Assembly (NCBI RefSeq): GCF_900156895.1 | Contig: NZ_FTPD01000022.1 | Coordinates: 17,167 to 81,166, forward strand | Reading direction: 5' to 3' | DNA from: Mesorhizobium prunaredense | GTDB taxonomy: Bacteria; Pseudomonadota; Alphaproteobacteria; Rhizobiales; Rhizobiaceae | Length of the DNA stretch: 64,000 bases | In this document: positions 35,771 through 44,223 of the stretch, one piece after another | Numbering within the stretch: position 1 is the stretch's first letter | Layout: each line of letters starts with the position of its first letter | Position numbers and translations under genes: made by a program | The notes under the pieces: generated by a model | The model's input: the letters and a program-made list of their open reading frames with translations, nothing else | Told to the model about the DNA's origin: nothing | Database searches by the model: none

Positions 35771-36836
35771 ACTTGTCGTCAACAACGTCCAAAAATGGTT
35801 GGGTGGGCTGCAGATCTTGAAGGGCGCTTCCTTCACCGCCGAGCGCGGCTCGATCGTCGCGCTGCTGGGCGCGTCCGGCAGCGGCAAGACAACGCTGTTG
35901 CGTTGCGTTGCCGGGCTGGAACAGCCCGAAATCGGGCGCATCGTCATCGGCGACAAGACTGTGCTCGACGGGGAGCGCAAGATCGCGCTGCCTCCGGAGC
36001 AGCGAAACATTGGTCTGGTTTTCCAATCCTACGCCCTGTGGCCGCACCGGACCGTGCGAGAAAATGTGGGCTACGGCCTGAAACTGCGCGGCGTCGCGCC
36101 GGCCGAGATCGGCAGGCGCGTGCAGGCGATCCTCGAGCGGCTCGGCCTCGGTCACCTCGCCGACCGATACCCATCGCAATTGTCGGGAGGTCAGCAGCAG
36201 CGCGTCGCCATCTGCCGGGCCCTGGTCTATGAGCCTCGCGTGCTGCTTCTCGACGAGCCGCTTTCGAATCTCGACGCGAAACTGCGCGAGGAGGCACGCT
36301 ACTGGATCCGGAAGCTCATTCTCGACCTCGAGATTTGTGCGATCCTGGTCACCCACGATCAAAGCGAGGCACTTGCCGCGGCCGACAACATCCTGCTGCT
36401 GCAGGATGGACGCATCGTGCAGCAGGGGACGCCCCAGGAGATCTATTCAAATCCCAACAGCTTCTATTCCGCGGACTTCCTGGGTGCCAACAACATCATC
36501 AAGGGCCGCGTGCAGACCCTCGATGGCGCCAAGGCGACGATCGGCGGCGAAGGTTGGTCACTGCCAGGCGTCGTCCGTGATGCGGCAGGCGTCAGCGGAA
36601 ATAGTGATGCGACAGCCGTCATCAGGGTCGAGCAGATTTCAGTTTCGGACAAGGCCATGGAAGGGGGCTTCGAGATGGATCTCGATGATTCCATCTATCT
36701 CGGCGATCGTTGGGAATACAGGCTGCACCGCGGCGGGTTGATTGCCAAGGCAAATGGCGCACTGCAGATCGCCCCGGGCAAGGTTTGGGCCCGGATTCCT
36801 TCCGACGCTGTTTGGGTGTTTCCGGCGCAGAAGTGA
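35763..36836 (+). CDS. ABC transporter ATP-binding protein (FbpC/PotA-like)
   Basis: The 357-residue ATPase powers the importer above. It has Walker A (LLGASGSGKTTLLR), the signature LSGGQQQRVAICRAL, Walker B (VLLLDEPLSNLD) and the switch His (LVTHDQSEALA). A C-terminal TOBE-like domain starts near residue 240. Its start overlaps the permease stop. Confidence 0.92.
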   Translation: MTELVVNNVQKWLGGLQILKGASFTAERGSIVALLGASGSGKTTLLRCVAGLEQPEIGRIVIGDKTVLDGERKIALPPEQRNIGLVFQSYALWPHRTVRENVGYGLKLRGVAPAEIGRRVQAILERLGLGHLADRYPSQLSGGQQQRVAICRALVYEPRVLLLDEPLSNLDAKLREEARYWIRKLILDLEICAILVTHDQSEALAAADNILLLQDGRIVQQGTPQEIYSNPNSFYSADFLGANNIIKGRVQTLDGAKATIGGEGWSLPGVVRDAAGVSGNSDATAVIRVEQISVSDKAMEGGFEMDLDDSIYLGDRWEYRLHRGGLIAKANGALQIAPGKVWARIPSDAVWVFPAQK

Positions 36837-36901
36837 GCGCCGTCCGGCGGCTGCCCTCCTCCTGGCGGCCGCCGGTCCTCCCGACATCCTGGAGTTACGC
36901 A

Positions 36902-37594
36902 GTGACCGCACGCCCCCGCATCACCCTCGTTCATGCTACGCCGATCGCGATGGACCCAATTCGCGACGCCATGGCGGCGAATTGGCCTGAAGCCGAGCCG
37001 GTCAACATTCTCGAGGACAGTTTGTCACCCGACCGGGCGAAGGTCGACAGCATCAATGACGCACTGACAGATCGGATCGTTTCGCTTACCCGTTATGCGG
37101 AATCGATTGGCAGCGCGGCGGTGCTGTTTACCTGTTCGGCGTTTTCTTCGGCGATCGAACTGGCCGCGTCGCTTGCTTCCGTTCCGGTGCTCAAGCCGAA
37201 CGAAGCCATGTTCGAGGCCGCGATCCGGCAAGGTGGCAGAACCGCGATGCTATACACCTTTCCGCCGGCGCGCGCGGGGATGGAACATGAGTTTCGCGAG
37301 GAGGCGGATCGTATCAATCCATCGGCAACATTGACCAGTTTCCTGGTCGAAGGTGCGATCGATGCTGTAAGAGCCGGTGACGTCGCCACTCACAATCGTC
37401 TTGTCGCAGAGGCCGCCACAAGGATCGAGGGCTTCGATGCTATCACGCTCGCGCATTTCTCGACGGCGCGTGCAAAATCTGCGGTTGAGGCCAAGACAAC
37501 AACACCGGTTTTGACAAGTCCTGATGCGGCCGTTGCCAAACTGCGCTCCCTGCTTGGTGTCGGGGCCACCACTTCCCAGCAGGCCGGGAGGTAG
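36902..37594 (+). CDS. Asp/Glu racemase-superfamily enzyme with a single active-site Cys
   Basis: The 230-residue product has the Asp/Glu/hydantoin racemase fold. The first catalytic Cys is present (VLFTCSAFSSAIE, Cys78), and so is the glycine/proline pattern around PVLKPNEAMFEAAI. The second Cys of two-base racemases is missing: the matching stretch reads ITLAHFSTARAKS, with Phe186 or His185 at the place. A one-Cys member may be a decarboxylase, isomerase or lyase instead of a racemase. The GTG start has GGAG seven bases upstream. It lies in the catabolic operon between the transporter and the kinase. Confidence 0.75.
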   Translation: MTARPRITLVHATPIAMDPIRDAMAANWPEAEPVNILEDSLSPDRAKVDSINDALTDRIVSLTRYAESIGSAAVLFTCSAFSSAIELAASLASVPVLKPNEAMFEAAIRQGGRTAMLYTFPPARAGMEHEFREEADRINPSATLTSFLVEGAIDAVRAGDVATHNRLVAEAATRIEGFDAITLAHFSTARAKSAVEAKTTTPVLTSPDAAVAKLRSLLGVGATTSQQAGR

Positions 37595-37599
37595 TTCGG

Positions 37600-38871
37600 A
37601 TGCTGCTTGGTGTCATTGCAGACGACTTCACCGGTGCGAGCGATATCGCCAACACGATCGCCAAAGGCCTACCCGGGCAGGGCGGTTTGCGGACTGCGCA
37701 ATTTTTGGGCGTTCCGCGGAAGGAAACAACGAGCGACATTGAAGCCGGCGTGATCGCGCTCAAGAGCCGCTCGATCGCGGCTGCGGATGCCGTTGCCCAG
37801 TCACTTGAGGCGCTGCATTGGCTGCTCGCCCACGGATGTAGACAGGTTGTCTTCAAATATTGCTCGACCTTTGATTCGACGCCCACCGGCAATATTGGAC
37901 CAGTGGCCGAGGCACTGGCTGAGGCGCTCGATGCCCATGGCGTCATCGCTTGCCCGGCTTTTCCTGCTGCTGGTCGCACCGTCTACCAGGGCCATCTCTT
38001 CGTTCACGACCGGCTCCTCAACGAGTCCGGCTTGCAAAACCATCCCCTCAACCCGATGACCGACCCCGACATTCGGCGCTGGCTGACACGTCAGTCGCGC
38101 TATCCCGTCGGATTGGTGACTTGGTCGTCTGTCCGGGCTGGTCCGGCTGAGATTACTGCAAAACTTCGAAAAGCCCATGGGTCTGGCCAGCGCCTGGTGA
38201 TCGTAGATGCTCTTGGCGATGACGACCTTGTCGCGATCGGAACTGCCGCGGCGAGCGCGAAACTTATTACGGGGGGCTCCGGCGTGGCGATGGGTCTCCC
38301 GGCCAACTTCATCGCCGCCGGATTGGCTCGCGGCTCAACTTCGCTCGGCATCGGCGTCGACGGTCCTGAAGCGATCCTGGCTGGCAGCTGCTCAGGCGCG
38401 ACGCGTGGTCAGGTAGAACGGCACCAGCAAAAGCACCCCACCCTCGCGATCGATGTGGATTCCGTGATGCGGGGGGACACGACCGCCTCCGATCTCGTCA
38501 GTTTCGTTCTCGGCAACCACGGCAAGGCGCCACTGGTCTTTTCGTCCGGTTCGCCCGATGAGGTGAGCCGACTGCAAGGCCGGTATGGACGCGACGCGAT
38601 TGCAGAAACGCTTGATGCGCTTTTCGCCGATACGGCGCGGAAGCTTGTGTCCGCTGGCGTCCGGAGGCTCGTGGTGGCCGGCGGCGAAACCTCCGGAGCC
38701 GTCGTTACCGCGCTCGACCTCGGTGCGCTGACCATCGGTCCTGAAATTGATCCGGGCGTGCCCGTTGTCATCTCAACCGGCCAAGCACCGGTTGCAATGG
38801 CGCTCAAGTCAGGCAATTTTGGTGCGCCCGACTTCTTCGTAAAAGCTTTGGATAGGATGGCGGGTAGATGA
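37600..38871 (+). CDS. otnK: DUF1537 four-carbon acid sugar kinase, OtnK-like
   Basis: The family phosphorylates C4 acid sugars; OtnK makes 3-oxo-tetronate 4-phosphate. The 423-residue product has the N-terminal GVIADDFTGASDIANT, the substrate stretch VFKYCSTFDSTPTGNIGP and ACPAFPAAGRTVYQGHLFV. In the C-terminal ATP half VVAGGETSGAVVTAL is seen. This is the OtnK layout, and the class II aldolase that follows with an overlapping stop/start fits OtnC. I infer conversion of a 3-oxo-tetronate to DHAP via these two enzymes. Specificity within DUF1537 is hard to call by eye. Confidence 0.8.
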   Translation: MLLGVIADDFTGASDIANTIAKGLPGQGGLRTAQFLGVPRKETTSDIEAGVIALKSRSIAAADAVAQSLEALHWLLAHGCRQVVFKYCSTFDSTPTGNIGPVAEALAEALDAHGVIACPAFPAAGRTVYQGHLFVHDRLLNESGLQNHPLNPMTDPDIRRWLTRQSRYPVGLVTWSSVRAGPAEITAKLRKAHGSGQRLVIVDALGDDDLVAIGTAAASAKLITGGSGVAMGLPANFIAAGLARGSTSLGIGVDGPEAILAGSCSGATRGQVERHQQKHPTLAIDVDSVMRGDTTASDLVSFVLGNHGKAPLVFSSGSPDEVSRLQGRYGRDAIAETLDALFADTARKLVSAGVRRLVVAGGETSGAVVTALDLGALTIGPEIDPGVPVVISTGQAPVAMALKSGNFGAPDFFVKALDRMAGR

Positions 38872-39506
38872 CCACTGAAGCGAACATTCGCGAGAACATT
38901 GCTCGCCTTTCAAAATCCCTGTTCGACCGAGGCTTCTCGGCGGGTTCGGCCGGGAACATCAGCGCCGCCGTTGAAGATGGATTGCTGATAACACCGACAA
39001 ATTCGTGCCTGGGTTTTCTGGACCCTGGCCGTATCTCCAAGCTGGACAAAGAGGGCCGCCACATCGCCGGTGACAAGCCATCCAAGGAAGTGTTTTTGCA
39101 TCGCGCCTTTTACGAAACGCGGCCTGGCACGGGCGCAGTCGTACACCTGCACTCCACATTCGCCACTGCCCTTTCCTGTCTGAGCGACCTTGATCCAAAC
39201 GACTGTGTGCCGCCGCTGACGCCTTACGTTGTCATGCGCGTCGGCAAGGTCGGCCTCATTCGATACCTGCGCCCTGGCGACGAAGGCCTCGGGCAATTGA
39301 TCCGAGACTTGGGTGGTGCGTATTCGGCTGTTCTGCTCGCCAACCATGGCCCGGTCGTCGCAGGAAAGGATCTCACGTCTGCCGTTTACGCGGCGGAGGA
39401 ACTTGAAGAGACAGCCAAATTGCTCGTCCTGACACGCGGCCTGCCGACGACTTTGCTCACGCCCGATCAAGTCACCGAACTCCTCACTGTTTTTGCAAAT
39501 TATTGA
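38868..39506 (+). CDS. otnC: class II aldolase/decarboxylase, OtnC-like
   Basis: OtnC decarboxylates 3-oxo-tetronate 4-phosphate to dihydroxyacetone phosphate. The 212-residue product is a class II (zinc) aldolase of the fuculose type. Its metal ligands are seen in VVHLHSTFATAL and LLANHGPVVAG, and the general acid region in GDKPSKEVFLHRAFY. The substrate phosphate loop is GFSAGSAGNIS. The start codon overlaps the kinase stop (ATGA), so the two proteins are made together. Confidence 0.82.
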   Translation: MTTEANIRENIARLSKSLFDRGFSAGSAGNISAAVEDGLLITPTNSCLGFLDPGRISKLDKEGRHIAGDKPSKEVFLHRAFYETRPGTGAVVHLHSTFATALSCLSDLDPNDCVPPLTPYVVMRVGKVGLIRYLRPGDEGLGQLIRDLGGAYSAVLLANHGPVVAGKDLTSAVYAAEELEETAKLLVLTRGLPTTLLTPDQVTELLTVFANY

Positions 39507-39513
39507 GTTGGAC

Positions 39514-39987
39514 ATGAAAACTGCCGATCTCGTCGACGCCCACGGAGAAGCCGTCAAATTTTGCAATCTGCCATTCATGAAGCTAGGCCGCCGCAAGGCG
39601 TTCTTCGGGCCAGTCGCTACCGTGAAATGCTTCGAAGACAATGCGTTGCTAAAGGCTGAGCTGGAAAAGCCGGGAAATGGCCGCGTAATGGTGGTTGATG
39701 GCGGCGGCTCGACTCGCGTCGCCCTAATTGGCGACCAGATTGGATTGCTTCTGGAAAAGAACAGCTGGGCCGGCATCGTCATCAACGGTGCGGTGCGCGA
39801 CAGCGCTGAGCTCGATGACATGGACGTCGCCGTTTTTTGCCTCGCGGTCACGCCGAAGAAATCCTCCAAGGATGCCGCCGGCAAGACAGGTGTGACGATC
39901 CATTTCGGCGGTATCGAATTCAAACCGAACATGTTCGCCTATGCTGATCGCGATGGGCTTCTCGTATCGGAGACAAGCTTTGCTTGA
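39514..39987 (+). CDS. RraA-like aldolase/decarboxylase
   Basis: The 157-residue product is a full-length RraA-type protein: MKTADLVDAHGEAVKFCNLP, the central VMVVDGGGSTRVALIGDQIG, and the active-site GIVINGAVRDSAELDDMDVAVF. Members either inhibit RNase E or act as divalent-metal aldolases and decarboxylases on 4-hydroxy-2-oxo acids and oxaloacetate. The operon favours an enzyme. The ATG at 39514 is used; an in-frame TTG at 39493 overlaps the aldolase gene. Confidence 0.75.
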   Translation: MKTADLVDAHGEAVKFCNLPFMKLGRRKAFFGPVATVKCFEDNALLKAELEKPGNGRVMVVDGGGSTRVALIGDQIGLLLEKNSWAGIVINGAVRDSAELDDMDVAVFCLAVTPKKSSKDAAGKTGVTIHFGGIEFKPNMFAYADRDGLLVSETSFA

Positions 39988-40044
39988 AGGCGCACACCAA
40001 GCGTCTGGCAGGCGACGCGACCATATGTCGGCGGAGCAACGCAA

Positions 40045-41442
40045 ATGATTACCTCTATCAATCCGGCCACAGGCGCCGAGGTTGTGCACTTTGAGCCTCA
40101 CAACGACGCTGTGATCGAATCCGCTCTTCAAGCTGCGGCTGCGGCGCAAAGATCATGGCGGCAGGAATCCGTTTCAGAACGCGTGAAACTCCTCACCGCT
40201 ATGGCGAGAGTGCTGCGGTCCGGCAAGGCCCGCTACGCTGCCTTGGTCACCGAAGAAATGGGCAAGCCAATCGTTGAATCTGAAGGTGAGATCGAAAAAT
40301 GTGCATGGAATTGCGATTTCTATGCCGACCATGCACCGAACTACCTTGCCGATGAACCGATCGCCTCAAATGCGAGTGAGAGTTCAGTCGTCTTCGATCC
40401 CTTGGGTGTCGTGCTCGCCATCATGCCCTGGAACTATCCATTTTGGCAGTTCTTTCGGTTCGCCGCGCCTGCGTTTGCGGCCGGCAACGGGGCAATCTTG
40501 AAACACGCCAACAACGTGCCCCGATGCGCCATGGCCATTGCCGAGATCATGGAACAGGCCGGTTGCCCACGCGGCCTGTTCGCCACTCTACTCATCGAAC
40601 CTTCAAAGGTCGCTTCGATCATCGCAGACGAAAGGATTGCCGCTGTCACGCTGACCGGCTCGACAGAGGTCGGAGCCATCGTTGCCGCGCAAGCCGGCAA
40701 GGCTTTGAAAAAACAGGTCCTTGAACTTGGGGGATCCGATCCCTTTATCGTCCTTGCGGACGCTGATCTGAAGGAGGCCGCGGCAATCGCTGTCAAGGCG
40801 CGGTACATCAATGTCGGACAGTCATGCGTCAACGCCAAACGTTTCATAATCGAGGAAAGCATCGCGGACGAGTTCGTCGGTCTTTTCTGCGCCGAGGTCG
40901 CCAACTTAAAGATTGGCGATCCGAACGATCGCGACACAAATATCGGCCCAATGGCTCGCGCGAATTTGCGCGATGGGCTTCACCGACAGGTTGAAATTAC
41001 CGTTGCTGCGGGAGCAACGCTGAGGCTCGGGGGCAAGCCATTCGAGGGCCAAGGATATTACTATCCGCCAACAGTTCTCGACCATGTCACACGGTCGATG
41101 ACGGCATTTCGCGAAGAGACATTCGGGCCTGTAGCAGCGATAATACGTGCGAAAGACGCGGACGAAGCCATCGAGCTTGCCAATGACACTGAATTCGGAC
41201 TCGGCGCCGCGCTTTGGACGCGCGACCTTGAATCAGCCCGAAAACTGGCGCGCCGTATCGATGCCGGTGCAGTTTTCATCAATGGCATGGTCGCGTCAGA
41301 CCCGCGATATCCATTCGGGGGCATCAAACGTTCGGGCTATGGTCGCGAACTTGGGGTCTACGGAATACGTGAGTTCGTCAACATCAAGACGGTCTGGGTC
41401 GGTCCTGCAAAAGTTCCGCCGACCACGTCGCCTCGGAAATAG
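40045..41442 (+). CDS. NAD(P)-dependent aldehyde dehydrogenase (succinate-semialdehyde type)
   Basis: The 465-residue enzyme oxidises an aldehyde to the acid. It is of the short succinate-semialdehyde dehydrogenase (Sad/GabD) type. The general base Glu227 lies in LELGGSDPFIV and the nucleophile Cys261 in NVGQSCVNAKRF. The cofactor region MPWNYPFWQFFRFAAPA and the C-terminal FGGIKRSGYGRELG are intact. The role in the operon is unknown; it could handle glycolaldehyde, a semialdehyde or a tartronate-type product. Confidence 0.9.
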   Translation: MITSINPATGAEVVHFEPHNDAVIESALQAAAAAQRSWRQESVSERVKLLTAMARVLRSGKARYAALVTEEMGKPIVESEGEIEKCAWNCDFYADHAPNYLADEPIASNASESSVVFDPLGVVLAIMPWNYPFWQFFRFAAPAFAAGNGAILKHANNVPRCAMAIAEIMEQAGCPRGLFATLLIEPSKVASIIADERIAAVTLTGSTEVGAIVAAQAGKALKKQVLELGGSDPFIVLADADLKEAAAIAVKARYINVGQSCVNAKRFIIEESIADEFVGLFCAEVANLKIGDPNDRDTNIGPMARANLRDGLHRQVEITVAAGATLRLGGKPFEGQGYYYPPTVLDHVTRSMTAFREETFGPVAAIIRAKDADEAIELANDTEFGLGAALWTRDLESARKLARRIDAGAVFINGMVASDPRYPFGGIKRSGYGRELGVYGIREFVNIKTVWVGPAKVPPTTSPRK

Positions 41443-41454
41443 GGGATTACCGTC

Positions 41455-41865
41455 ATGGCTGGTGCAACCGCCAGAATACTGCGCCCGAAAGAGATAAAGG
41501 CCAACGAGCGAGGAGGTGGCGCTCGGACGACCCCTTTAGTAACCCGCAAGATTGGCTCGACGAGCATGATCAATGGCATCACCGCATTCGATCCTGGCGC
41601 GGCTATCGGACTGCATAAGCACAACTGCGAGGAAACAGTGATGGTCCTCGACGGCAATGCCGTCGCCGAGATCGACGGGGTGCGCCACCATCTAGGGCCA
41701 AACGACACCACTTGGATTCCCGCCGATATTCCGCATCGCTTCATCAACGCGTCCGATACCGAGCCGATGCGGATTTTTTGGATTTATGCCTCGATCGAAG
41801 CAACGCGAACAATGATTGCTACGGGCGACACCCGAACGATCGATGCCGAGCACATGCAATCTTGA
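41455..41865 (+). CDS. cupin-domain protein
   Basis: The 136-residue product is a single-domain cupin. Metal-binding motif 1 reads GAAIGLHKHNCEETVMVLDG, and motif 2 is PADIPHRFINASD. Such proteins are isomerases, small dioxygenases or sugar-acid binding proteins. It follows the aldehyde dehydrogenase by 12 bases and is the last gene of the catabolic operon. Its function is not evident from sequence. Confidence 0.8.
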   Translation: MAGATARILRPKEIKANERGGGARTTPLVTRKIGSTSMINGITAFDPGAAIGLHKHNCEETVMVLDGNAVAEIDGVRHHLGPNDTTWIPADIPHRFINASDTEPMRIFWIYASIEATRTMIATGDTRTIDAEHMQS

Positions 41866-41961
41866 AGTAGGGCCGACAGGAAATGGCGTCGCCGGTTCGC
41901 CGGTCCATCAACGGGCAAGGACTTCAGCGGCCCGCGCCACGTTTGTTGCAGCCCTTACCCT

Positions 41962-42292
41962 TTATGGCCGGACATAGCTCGTCTTCACATTTGTGAAGAA
42001 CTCCCGCGCATAGGAGCCCTGTTCGCGCTGCCCGAGGCTCGACCTCTTCGTGCCTCCGAAAGGAACGTGGTAGTCGACACCGGCGGTGGGCGTATTGACC
42101 ATGACCATCCCGGCCTGCGCGTGACGCCTGAAATGGCTGGCATGCTTCAAGCTGGTGGTGCAAATGCCCGACGCAAGGCCAAACGGCGTGTCGTTGGCGA
42201 CGTGAAGTGCTCCCCTCATAGTCGCGCACGCGGATGACAGATGCGACCGGGCCGAACACCTCCTCGCGGTTGGCGGGCGCCATATTTGTAGT
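41962..42292 (-). pseudogene. truncated and frameshifted aldehyde dehydrogenase (C-terminal part)
   Basis: On the minus strand, one frame gives TTNMAPANREEVFGPVASVIRVRDYEG. A second frame then gives ALHVANDTPFGLASGICTTSLKHA and PFGGTKRSSLGQREQGSYAREFFTN before the stop at 41962. Joining them needs loss of one C from the run at 42212-42215. The catalytic Cys half is absent. The end resembles 2-oxoglutarate-semialdehyde dehydrogenases. Homology begins exactly at a direct repeat (42291-42333), so the gene was probably cut when the A/T-rich block was inserted. Confidence 0.75.
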
Positions 42293-42333
42293 TCGCCGGA
42301 AACCGACCGGGCGCATTTGGATGCTGAGCCGCT
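42291..42333. repeat. diverged direct repeat, right copy
   Basis: This is the counterpart of 26529-26570. It sits between the broken aldehyde dehydrogenase and the sugar ABC operon, at the point where composition changes from A/T-richer to host-like. Confidence 0.5.
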
Positions 42334-42339
42334 GATGCA

Positions 42340-43095
42340 TTAGCCGCCAACCATGAGCTTGACGACTTCGTCATGGTTGGTTTCCGAGATCCTGCGCTCG
42401 CCGGCCTGGATACCGCGGCGCAGCACGACGATGCGGTCGGAAACGGCGAAAATATCCTGCAGATTGTGCGAGATGAAGATCACCCCCCGGCCTTGCGCCT
42501 TGAGCTGGTGGATGAGCGAGATGACCTTGCGCTGCTCCGGCACGCCGAGGGCCGCGGTCGGTTCGTCCATGATCAGGATCTGCGCGTCCCAATAGACGGC
42601 TCGGCCGATGGCAACGGCCTGCCGTTGACCGCCGGAGAAATTGCTGACCGGGGCGTCGAGCCGGCTGACATGGAAATCCAGCCGCCCCATGGTCTGCTTG
42701 GCGGCGACGGCCATGGCCTTGCGATCGAGCACCGGCAAGAAACCGAAGGCCTTGCGCATGGGTTCACGGCCGAGGAAGATATTGGCGCCGATGGACAGAT
42801 TGTCGGCGAGAGCGAGATCCTGGTAAATGGTCTCGATGCCTTTTTCGCGCGCCTCCTGCGGCGTCGCGAAGGTGACCGGCTGCCCCCTCAGCAGAATTTC
42901 ACCGCCGGTCGGCTGAAAGACGCCCGATATCGCCTTGATCAGCGTCGTCTTGCCGGCGCCGTTGTCGCCGGCCAGCGCCACCACTTCGCCCGGCCGCACG
43001 GCCATGGAGAAATCGTTCAGTGCCTGCACCGCACCGAAATGCTTGGAAAGGTGTCGGACCTCGAGAAGCGGGGTGGTTTGTTCGGAACTATTCAT
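42340..43095 (-). CDS. sugar ABC transporter ATP-binding protein (FrcA-like, single domain)
   Basis: The 251-residue ATPase is of the ribose/fructose class but has only one ATPase domain, like FrcA of rhizobia, not the double RbsA form. Walker A is ALAGDNGAGKTTLIKA, the signature FSGGQRQAVAIGRAV and Walker B ILIMDEPTAAL. The start at 43095 overlaps the permease end by 8 bases. It is the last gene of the leftward binding protein-permease-ATPase operon. Confidence 0.92.
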   Translation of the reverse strand: MNSSEQTTPLLEVRHLSKHFGAVQALNDFSMAVRPGEVVALAGDNGAGKTTLIKAISGVFQPTGGEILLRGQPVTFATPQEAREKGIETIYQDLALADNLSIGANIFLGREPMRKAFGFLPVLDRKAMAVAAKQTMGRLDFHVSRLDAPVSNFSGGQRQAVAIGRAVYWDAQILIMDEPTAALGVPEQRKVISLIHQLKAQGRGVIFISHNLQDIFAVSDRIVVLRRGIQAGERRISETNHDEVVKLMVGG

Positions 43096-44140
43096 CCTGG
43101 CGAGCTCCACTGAACCGGCGCTGCGCCTGGTCGATAAGGACGGAGATAATGATGACGAGGCCGACGGCGATGAACTGCCAGAACGGCTCGACATTGACGA
43201 AAACCAGCCCGTATTGAATGACGGCGATGACCAAGGCGCCGGCGACCGTCCCGAAGATGGTGCCGGAGCCACCGAACAGGCTGGCGCCGCCGATCACCAC
43301 GGCTGCAACGCTGTCGAGCAGCAAGGGTTCGCCGGCCTGGGCGGCGCCCGCGGTGAAGCGCGCTGCATAGAGCGCGCCCCCGAGGCCGGCGCACATCGCC
43401 GAAAGCACGTAGAGGCGCAGGATGTGGCCTCTGATGTCGATGCCGGCGCGGCGCGCCGCCTGCACATTGGCGCCGATGGCGTAGTTGTGCTGGCCGAACC
43501 GGGTCTGGCTCAGGATGTAGTGCATCACCACGACAAAGACGGCGGCAATGATGACGAGATAAGGCACCCCGTAGAACCTGCCGTTGCCAAGCAGCGCGAA
43601 CCAGGAATTCTGGACCGGCACCGTCGTGCCGCCGGCCAGCAGGAATGCAGCGCCGCGCGCCACGCCAAACATGCCAAGCGTGCCGATGAAGGGTGGAATT
43701 CTGAGGCGCGAGATCAGCAAGCCATTGATGACGCCAGGCACGCCGGCGACGATCACGGCCGCCAGAATGCCCAACATCATGGCCAGAGGCACCGGCATGG
43801 CGACGCCAGCCATATTCGTGGCGTGGGCGGCGACGACGGCCGCGAGACCCATGATGAAGCCCAGCGAGAGGTCGATGCCTCCCGAAATAATAACGAAGGT
43901 CTGCCCGGTCGCCAGCAGCAACGGCGCCACGGCAAATATCGCAATGGACTGCACGTTGAACGGGTTGAGCACGAAGGTCGCGCCGAAGGAGAGCCTCGAC
44001 CAGACCTCGAAACAGATGATCAGGCCCGCAAGGAACAGCCAGGCGCGTCCTTCGGCGATGCGTGCGAGCCAACTCCTGGCCGGGTCACCGTGATCCGCCT
44101 GAGGAGCGACATGCGTTTCGATTGGCGATGTTGAAGTCAT
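43088..44140 (-). CDS. sugar ABC transporter permease (RbsC/FrcC-like)
   Basis: The 350-residue membrane protein has about ten hydrophobic helices and the class motif TFVIISGGIDLSLGFIMGLAAV. The conserved GLLISRLRIPPFIGTLGMFGVARG is also present, as in ribose/fructose permeases. The ATG at 44140 is used; a TTG seven codons earlier is possible. It follows the binding-protein gene, with a stable hairpin in the gap. Confidence 0.92.
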   Translation of the reverse strand: MTSTSPIETHVAPQADHGDPARSWLARIAEGRAWLFLAGLIICFEVWSRLSFGATFVLNPFNVQSIAIFAVAPLLLATGQTFVIISGGIDLSLGFIMGLAAVVAAHATNMAGVAMPVPLAMMLGILAAVIVAGVPGVINGLLISRLRIPPFIGTLGMFGVARGAAFLLAGGTTVPVQNSWFALLGNGRFYGVPYLVIIAAVFVVVMHYILSQTRFGQHNYAIGANVQAARRAGIDIRGHILRLYVLSAMCAGLGGALYAARFTAGAAQAGEPLLLDSVAAVVIGGASLFGGSGTIFGTVAGALVIAVIQYGLVFVNVEPFWQFIAVGLVIIISVLIDQAQRRFSGARQDE

Positions 44141-44186
44141 GAATGGTTCCGATCCGGTCAAACAGGGTCAAAGAGACCCGGCGCAG

Positions 44187-44214
44187 GTCTCCTTCCGGCA
44201 GGCCGGAAGGAGAC
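44187..44214 (-). other. intra-operon hairpin after the binding-protein gene
   Basis: A perfect 13-bp stem (GTCTCCTTCCGGC with its complement) with a two-base loop lies between the binding-protein stop and the permease start. There is no U-run. Such hairpins stabilise the upstream message, so the binding protein is probably made in excess of the membrane parts. Confidence 0.65.
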
Positions 44215-44223
44215 TGGCTGGAC

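Noticed and set aside
32849-36836. Iron(III) uptake system (FbpABC)
   Set aside because: The family label is iron-type, but the operon is wholly catabolic and the iron-binding tyrosine pair is not evident, so an organic-acid importer is preferred.
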